DNA of 64,000 nucleotides, taken from contig CM023532.1 in assembly GCA_013350335.1 (NCBI GenBank), positions 36,953,708 to 37,017,707 of the forward strand, read 5' to 3'. This document shows positions 56,425 through 64,000 of the stretch, in pieces. The translations under genes were made by a program, and so were the position numbers. Below the pieces are notes generated by a model. The model ran no database searches. It worked only from the letters and a program-made list of their open reading frames with translations, and was not told the DNA's origin. Numbering within the stretch: position 1 is the first letter of the stretch; each line of letters begins with the position of its first letter. Source of the stretch: Chimonanthus salicifolius (Eukaryota > Streptophyta > Magnoliopsida > Laurales > Calycanthaceae).

Positions 56425-59400
56425 CTACCTCATGTATTTCCAAAGTGCAGGGCGATCTCTTGATATGAGAAGAATCCGAGAGCCCAAGTAATCAAAGGAA
56501 GGACGATACAAGTCATCCGGGCCAATGACTTCTCTTGCATCTCTAGGATTTCCATGACCAACAGAGAATGGTACAGCTTCATCCTTGGATGCATCAAATA
56601 CAAACATTCCAAGTCCAGAAATGGCCATAACGAGTTCTGAATCTCCCCATACTTGAGTAATGGCATAGTGGTTGAAATGAGCATTCGACTCTGGCAGAGC
56701 ATAACTGCTGATTAGTTTTCCCTTGCGCAACGAGAAGTGTTGCAGTAGCGAATGAGAGTTTTCTCTTGCAGACAGCCTTGTATCAGTGCAACTAAGAAAT
56801 ATGGAATCCCTATACGAGAAAATGGCTTGGCTGTTAAATCCATGTTTGGTGATCTTAAGGCCTACGCCGGATGGGAGACGGAAATCAAGAACATTAATAG
56901 TTTCATCTGTGCAGAAGACACCATCATTCCCTTCGGCTTCAGATGAACTAACTCTGCATAAGGGAGAAAAAACACTTAGGAACAAAGAAAGAAAAGAAAA
57001 AATGATCATTCTACCATGACATAATTTTCTGTCAATTGTTGTAATTCACTGAAAATCGGTCCTTTCTACTGACTGATCTATGTCTTCCTAACATGCATTT
57101 TTCATGTTCTATATTGCTTTGAATAGCCATAAACTAATCCCAAAACCAAAAAGTAAAAAAGAAAACAAATAGAAAAGCTAATCTGATCAACTTCGGAAGC
57201 AAATTTGTTAAGAAAGACCCAAATACTCATCCAATCATATGGCCTTTCTATCAAAAGAAGTCCACACAAAACAAATGATACTGGTGTACGGATACTTCAT
57301 TTTAATTTTGATCTATACAACATTATGGTTAGTCTTAAAAACAGGCATAAGATTCTGTATTTATCCAAAAAGAATACTAAGGCCATTATACATTGACTAA
57401 AAGAAGCTAAAGAATGTAATTTCTTATTTCGTCAATATTTCTTAAAACTTTTTGGATTTATAGTTATAAAATAATAATAATCTGAACATGTCAAATAAAA
57501 AACGCAAATTAGCATGCCATTACTGATGAAGAGTAACTTTGAGTTCAAAAGGGTTTCTCTAACACCACTCGCATTCCCCTACAAATTTGATGCATTTCTT
57601 TGTTACAGTGTTCTTAACTTTAGATTGTCAGTTCCATTTAGTTCAACGGTTCAACCTGATTGGCCAAAAGATACATTCCAGTACTCAATCCAAAATGAAT
57701 TACTTGTATAATTTCTTTTCAGCCATGATCCTTTTTGGGGAATTCCCTAGCCACCATTTTGAGAATACTAGGGCAATAGAAAGATCCATTATTCATGTGA
57801 GAGACATTATAAAGAACCCAAAATATTTCTCATTTTTCATAATGTCAAACCCTTAATATGAGCATAAGAAGACCCAACTTCTAATTGGCTTTACAACAAG
57901 AAGATCTTCATTAGTTATAAACACACTTTTATATGATCACCTTTTTTCCTTTGCTCATCAAACCACACACTGCTTTTTTCATCTTCTATACATTTTGGCT
58001 ATCTATAGTTTACACAAAAACTATCACTATCATCATTATCATTGCCATTACCCATCTATCTGTCTACACTAAATAAATAAAAGACAAAAGAGAAGGTTTT
58101 ACTTGACTGAGAAAACATACTGACCCTTAAATCATAATCATCAACTTCAGTTGGAACTCCCTTAAAAAAATTTAACTCCAGTTTAAAACCCAAAGGCAAC
58201 AATGAGTACCTTCTCGTGCCTGATTTTCTTATTTCCCTCCAACAATTTTATTGAGATGAAACCACATTATAACTGATTAAAAGGCAACAGTTAAGGGCCA
58301 TGGTCATAGGGGTTTTCTCAAGAAATTCTCCCATGTTGTCCTATTATCTCATAGTTTCATGAAGAGCCTTTAATCAATGGTTTGAAAGACAGGAAGTAAA
58401 CAAGAAAAAACTGGTTCACTCCAGAAGCAATTGAACAAAGCGAAGCAGTTGTAAGATTCCCAGTCTCACATATATGTTAGTTGTACAGTTCTAACTTGCC
58501 AAATTCAACTCAATAGGATGTTGATTAAATAGGCTTGGCTGTCTAGTGAAGCTAGGTTAATAAGGCTCAGAGCCAGGTCAAAAAGGTCAACTCAATCAAT
58601 GTCCAAGTCGAGTCCCAGATTCAAGTTTTTGGACTGTTTAGTAGAATAAAGCATGAATAAAAACATATATTACATTCCTGTCAAGTTATGTGCAATTCTT
58701 GAGATACGAGATATAAATACTTCACAATTTGAGTGTGTGCATATAATAACTAGAACAACAACAATGACAACAATGTCATTAGAATGAATGAAGTGGAAAG
58801 CAATGAATTATAAATATCAAAATGCAATGATATGAAAGAAGTTCAAATGAAGAATAAATAAATAAAAATGACTAGTTAATAAAGCAGAATAAAAAAATCA
58901 CCTTCGACGAACACCACCACCTAACTCGGCTTCAGTGTTATTCACATGAAGTGCAGAGACCTTCTTACCAAATGAAGAAACTGACAGCAATGACTGTGGG
59001 TTAAGTGAGTTCACATCCCATAGAGTAATAGCTTCAGATTCAGCTATAACCACCTTCCCCCTGTTTCTCCACTGCAATGGACTGGAGTAATCCATCCCTA
59101 AGACAGGCCTCTGCACCTCCCATTGCATAACCAGATCTCCATCACGGATGTCATATATGCTCACGACCTTTTGACAGCTAGCAGTTGACACAAGAAGTGG
59201 CCCACTAGGTTTATACCACCATTGTTGGTTTGCAGGGACTAGGTCTATGGATAAGGTATTCCTTCTGTGCAAAGCCCTGTTCCGTGGTGGATCAAGTGCT
59301 GTTCTTGATGAAGTAGCTGCATCCTCAACATGAAAAGCTAGAATATCTTTTGTATAGAAATTCCATGAGCAGAAGCCCGAGTCCAAAGTATTACCAGCTG

Positions 59401-62281
59401 ACGCCGCCACAACATATCTTCCTGCACAACCATCTGAATCAGGAGCTCGGATTAACCAACAATCACCCCATAAATTATGTGATATCCCAGCAGGTGGCTT
59501 GAATTCAGATTTCTCCTGAAACGGCAACAGGTTGTCAATGTCAAAATGCTTGAGTTAGCATGCATGAGTTCATGTGCATAACTATTGCTCCAGGAGGCTC
59601 ATCAACCCCCGTCTGCAGCAACTATGGAGGATGAAATTCCCACATAGTTCTTGGGGGTGTAGCTGGAGAGGAATTGGACAGAATTTCATGAGAAAAGCTT
59701 TAATCCTATCCAGGTTTTTTATAGTCAAAGAGAAAGTGTTCCTACAACTGAACTCGCTGCCGTAAGCAGCCAACGATCTGTAGCATATTTTAAATCAAAA
59801 CTATAGACCTCAGTACAACCATTCAACCGGTTGAGAGGGGTAACCCGGTCAAATGCATTTGCCTTCAATCTGTACATGATTTCATGCATCTATTTGCATG
59901 TGTAGGATGTGTGACTACTCGTAAAAACACCATCTTGTCATCATCATCCATCTCTTTATCCTATCCATCTTGGATCAGCTTTCATGTTCTATTTTCTACT
60001 AAACCCTATGGCCTATGCGTATTTTAAAACATGAATAATTATTGGAGAAAACGAGAAGATTAACCACTACATTAGGCATGGAATTAAACTAGTACAGTTT
60101 TTTCATTTCTGAAAATAAAGAGAGCAGGAGGATGTTGGAGCAATAAAACTCACATGAGCACAAGATATATTTTTGCAAAAATTAGAAGTAAGAAATGATA
60201 AACTCAAAAGCAAATAGCTGTCAAAAAAAGGTAAGAAAAATGAACACATGCAGCTTTGGTTGAGGGTTCTGTACCTCAGAGTTTGTAATATCATGGAAAG
60301 AACATGAACCATCATCATGAGCAAGAAGAACAGATTCACCCTCTGAAACAAACCATCCACCGGTTGAGGACTTGCGTCCTATTTCCCTCAACTGATCAGC
60401 AGATGAGTCTTCAGTCTCCTCTCTCATCATCAATGACAACCTTTTTTCCCGATCATCGATATCCTCGAAGTGTTCATCATCAGCGTGTCTGACCTCCTCA
60501 GAATACACTCCCGTGACCTCATTCTTCAAAGCTTCCTGTATTTCTGGCTTTGCAGTCCCATCTGCATCCACTTCCTGAAATGCAGGACACTCTAATTGAT
60601 CGTGTGATTCACAACCATCATTACCACCAACCTCTTTATGCTTTTTCTCTAATGAAGCCAAAAACTCCAATGCAATTGGGTTTTCATCAATGGGACTCAG
60701 TGATTCCTCTTCTTGCACAGAATTGCTATGAATTTCAAGTAAATTTGGTTTAAAGCTTTTTTCTTTTCCTGCTGAATTTCCAAGCGATGCCCGATTCCTG
60801 AGTAATTTATGATGAGGAAAGAGTCTTGCTTCCAATTCCTCGCTTTTCGAGCTTTTAACTAACTTCTCCAAACAACCAGCTTTCCCATCTAGATTGCTCT
60901 CTGAATGCCTAGAATGCAATTTATCAATTTCAACCATCCGACTGGAACCTAATCTACCTTTACTGTCATCCATTACATGACCCATAGCCTTCTCAACTCC
61001 ACATATCTTATCCTGAATATCTGAAAGAATCAACTTCGAATCATCTGGATTGTTCAGATCCAACATCTCCTTTGTTCTCTTGATATCAGATGCTATCCTA
61101 TTAACCTTGCTTTCTAAATAAGCAAGCTTTTCATGGAGCTTGCTTGAATAATTGTAAACAGTTTGACCAACTTTATTTTCCTCCATGGAACTTCCTTCCT
61201 TTCCATTTACTAAAACCTTTAAAGCATTCAAAGATTTCTCACCTCTGACTTTCAAATTTGAAACCATATGAAGGGTATCTCCAGAACTTCCTACATTCCC
61301 AACCAAACCATTGCCAGATTCAGTACTAGACGCCCTTGAATCAGGATTTAATTTAGTAAATGAGTTCAATTTGCAATGTTCTGTACGGATAGCATCTTTT
61401 TTACCATCAAAACCTTTTGAATTTGACTCCAAATTCTCAAGGCCTCTAAGATATTCGCCACTGCTTCTTTCCAAACTAGAGGTAGTTTTAATGCTAAGAC
61501 CATTTAAAGCTTTTTCATTCTTGGGCAACAGAGATGGCTCCAATTTGAAATTTTCGGCATGGGAAACATCTTTTTCACAAGCAGACCCCCTCAAATTCAG
61601 TTTCAAAACATCAACACCATTATAACATTTTCTGGCATTTGTTTTCGAATTAGAAGCAAATGAAACCTTCTTACATTCATCCAAAACTTTAACACTATGT
61701 TGAACCATTTCTTTAGAATTCAACCCTGAAATCTTACCTTTCTGTGATTCTACAGAACAGTTTATTGATTTCTCATCATCACCTTTCGAACTCAAGCATG
61801 AATTAGATTTCTTCAGCTGGCATTTCTCCAATACCCCAAAATTATTTACTTTTTTTATCTCATCCAAAGCATCCGACTCAGCTGCCGCTGAACCCTTTTC
61901 CAGCCGATCTTTTCGCCGATCAGAGAGGAATCGAGAGAATTCCAAAGGATTTGAGCTCTTACCTTTTAGCAGCGACGATGTTGACCATCGGACAGCTCGT
62001 ACTTCTCCAGCCTTGCCAGATCCTGCTGCTTCCGCAGCCGCCGCCGGCTTCTCTGTCCGTGGCACCAGCACCGGACGAGACACTGGTTTTTGACATGTCG
62101 ATCGAGTTCGGCCGGCGGAAAGAGATCTTGGGTTTTCTTTTCCGACAGGCTTCTTGCAGCTGCCGATGGCATCTTTCGTACGGTTGTCTGTTGTGGTTTT
62201 CTGCGGCTTCAGCGCCGTAATCTTTCCTCCGGCACCGCCTCGCTCTTTTAGTCTGGGAATGGAGGATGAAGACGAGGACAT
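56425..62281 (-). CDS. WD40-like protein, KIN14B-interacting type (Arabidopsis At4g14310 homologue)
   Basis: Minus-strand exons 60275-62281, 58902-59515 and 56425-56953, all GT-AG, joined in phase to 1049 residues. Residues 1 to about 640 are low-complexity and charged, with IPRLKERGGAGGK near the start and a predicted coiled coil at about 381-435 (LHEKLAYLESKVNR to VEKAMGHV). The C-terminal 400 residues look like divergent WD40 repeats (VVSIYDIRDGDLVMQWEV, ITLWDVNSL, GLGMFVFDASKDEAV) and end ISRDRPALWKYMR. I recognise it as the family of the Arabidopsis protein annotated as binding kinesin KIN14B; its molecular role is poorly known. The ATG at 62281 starts MSSSSSSIPRLK; an in-frame ATG at 62326 is possible. 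No breaks seen. A small extra exon inside the 759- or 1948-base intron cannot be excluded. Confidence 0.85.
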
Positions 62282-63880
62282 GTTGGGAATTTCGTTCGTT
62301 GTTGGAGGAGAAAGGGGAGAAAACAAAAGAGAGAGAGTTGTCGGTTGAGGGTTTTGAGGATAAAATATGGAATAAAACAGAGGGAAAGGGGGAAATGGCG
62401 GGAATTGATTTTGTAAATCGAATTTGAATTTTGGAAGAGAAGCGCTTGGGTGCGTGTCTTCAAATTAAATTAAAAGATTGTACGGCCAGGATCTTTTATA
62501 CAATTAAATTAACTTTTTCATGCATGACTAAGGTATATTTTGTTGACCAGGATTTTAATACCGGCTATATATATATATATATACATATATCGATTTTTTA
62601 AATCTTTATATATCAGTTGATACCAAGATTTCTACCCTGTTATTGACTAATAATATTTGTAGATTTTTCAGACATTTATCATGATAAACACCCAATTACA
62701 TAGTAATACTTTTGAATATATTAAAAAAAAAACTTTAAAAACTAAGATGGATCTATTTGAGTCCCATGTGGCATCAGTTAAGTTTTTCAGTGCCAAATTT
62801 CTAAAATTCAATCAAAGATAAAAAAGGATTCTTGTTTGAACTTTGAAGTAATTGTAGCTTCTTCTTTTTTATAACTTCAAAGAAGAATCTACTATCTTTT
62901 GAAAAGATTAAATTTTGGATGAAAAAACAAAAATAAAAGATAGTATGTAGGTCAATGTTTTTCTAATTATGGAATTTTTTTTTTTTTTGGTACCTCTGAA
63001 TGTGATACTTTCAATAAATGAATTTCAAAATGAACAATCTAATTGGGTCTTTCCCTAATAAATATTTGAAAAATGTTATGAGTTAATATGTAGAAGAAAA
63101 GCCCTCTCCAAATATTCATTGTTAGTAGTTAACATATAAGACTAAATCTATGATTGTTACTTTTGAATAAACAAAGAAAACTTGTTAAAAAAAATCTTAA
63201 AAATAATTTAATAAACGGGCATTAGTAAACTTTCATCTTGACCATTGATTCAAATAAGAGTGGATGATACATTATTGGCATAAAGAACATAGTTAACAAC
63301 AAATTTTTGAATGGAGAAAGCATTTTGGTTCCTTCGAAGATGTGTAAAAGAGATTGCGGTGTTTAAATTAGTAGCGTGAGTAGTTTTAATTTATACTGAC
63401 TATTGATAAAAATACCTCTTATTTTATTGTTAGAATTACTTCAGTTTAAAATTATAAAAAAATTAAGGGCAACTTTGTATTTATATAGTCAAATTTAACT
63501 GATTTTTTGTCATTTTAAGGGTGTCTTTGTCATTGACAAACTTATATTGGATGATAAGATAATAAAATAAGCTGGAATTAATTCATAGAGCATGGATTGA
63601 TGATGAATAAAAATCTAATCCAATGAACAATCACATTCTTCCAAATTGGCTATATTTACAAATTACAAACTAATCAAATACTTTTTGTTGTTGGACCAAA
63701 CACAGGACTTGAGCTCAGTTTGGCAAGAGGATAAGACACAAGTAGGTTAAATATAAACAAACTAACAAATCATTGAGACAAAAAATTGTCTCTTTAATAA
63801 AAGAGAGAAGTTTATAATATAGTTAAGGACAAAAAGATAAATGTGATACTAATAGATATGCCTTTTTTAACCCAAAAGGA
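62282..63880. other. Upstream region of the WD40-like gene, no other gene seen
   Basis: GA-rich leader region just upstream on the minus strand, then AT-rich DNA with an (AT)n run at about 62567-62585. No second gene is visible. Confidence 0.6.
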
Positions 63881-64000
63881 TTGGAGTGATGGCCAGGAAT
63901 CTGCGTCAGGAAGAGAGAATCCTAAGTTCGATTCATGCTCCACTCCAAAAGGCCACCCGGTGTATGTGGATAGAGAAGTTTGCACGTGCTCCGAAGATTA
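63881..64000 (+). mobile_element. tRNA-derived SINE (family 1), cut by the window edge
   Basis: Head GGAGTGATGGCCAGGAATC, B box AAGTTCGATTCATGC, then CACCCGGTGTATGTGGATAG and GCTCCGAAGATTA. It matches the body at 41040-41212 and continues past the window. Confidence 0.8.

Noticed and set aside
60550..62348. Plus-strand open frames opposite the WD40-like gene
   Set aside because: Shadows of the long minus-strand coding exon with its charged, low-complexity codons.

Overview
The window is nuclear DNA of a flowering plant, most likely a eudicot. The genes are plant-specific families with GT-AG introns, and they sit in AT-rich DNA full of plant transposons: an L1-type LINE with RNase H, TRIM elements primed by initiator Met-tRNA, hAT and Mutator-like MITEs, Stowaway MITEs and tRNA-derived SINEs. 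I cannot name the species.

Layout: (1) 1-1542 is a truncated copy of a PUB22/23/24-type U-box E3 ligase with its 5' flank. The full copy lies 18.75 kb downstream at 19999-21213, and the two form a direct repeat (1-1515 and 18754-20268). (2) 2228-3483 is a nested giant palindrome. (3) 4856-9776 is a dead, 5'-truncated LINE with a 16-bp target-site duplication, inserted about 180 bp upstream of the next gene. (4) 9956-14349 is an ent-kaurenoic acid oxidase (CYP88A) gene of eight exons. All reading phases are intact, but the K-helix ExxR arginine reads serine, and the introns hold TRIM, SINE and LTR debris. (5) 14350-18753 is transposon-rich intergenic DNA. (6) 21214-26684 is intergenic, with a complete hAT-type element and a foldback upstream of (7) an LRR receptor kinase of MIK2 type, 26685-30783. 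(8) Around 32960-37126 lies COX5C, whose coding exon is preceded by a leader intron of about 3.9 kb that carries a hAT remnant, a hAT MITE and a telomere-like repeat. (9) 40667-42221 encodes a 59-residue single-pass membrane protein in two exons. (10) 43533-47814 (minus) is a long-chain fatty alcohol oxidase. (11) 49839-52317 is a tandem duplication with a hAT element at its junction. (12) 53703-54093 is a TRIM. (13) 56425-62281 (minus) is a KIN14B-interacting-type WD40-like protein. The rest is AT-rich DNA with decayed repeats.

The genes do not form a pathway: they cover immunity-type signalling (U-box ligase, LRR kinase), gibberellin synthesis (KAO), respiration (COX5C), lipid oxidation (FAO) and a kinesin-associated protein. 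The strongest second-look items are the KAO ExxR substitution combined with a LINE in its proximal promoter, the U-box-only PUB duplicate that keeps its promoter, the nested palindrome and related TTCGAA-core MITEs, the antisense TRIM family in introns, and the hAT at the exact junction of a tandem duplication. Nothing seen amounts to a clearly new biological system. Homology calls are from memory of protein families, without database searches.
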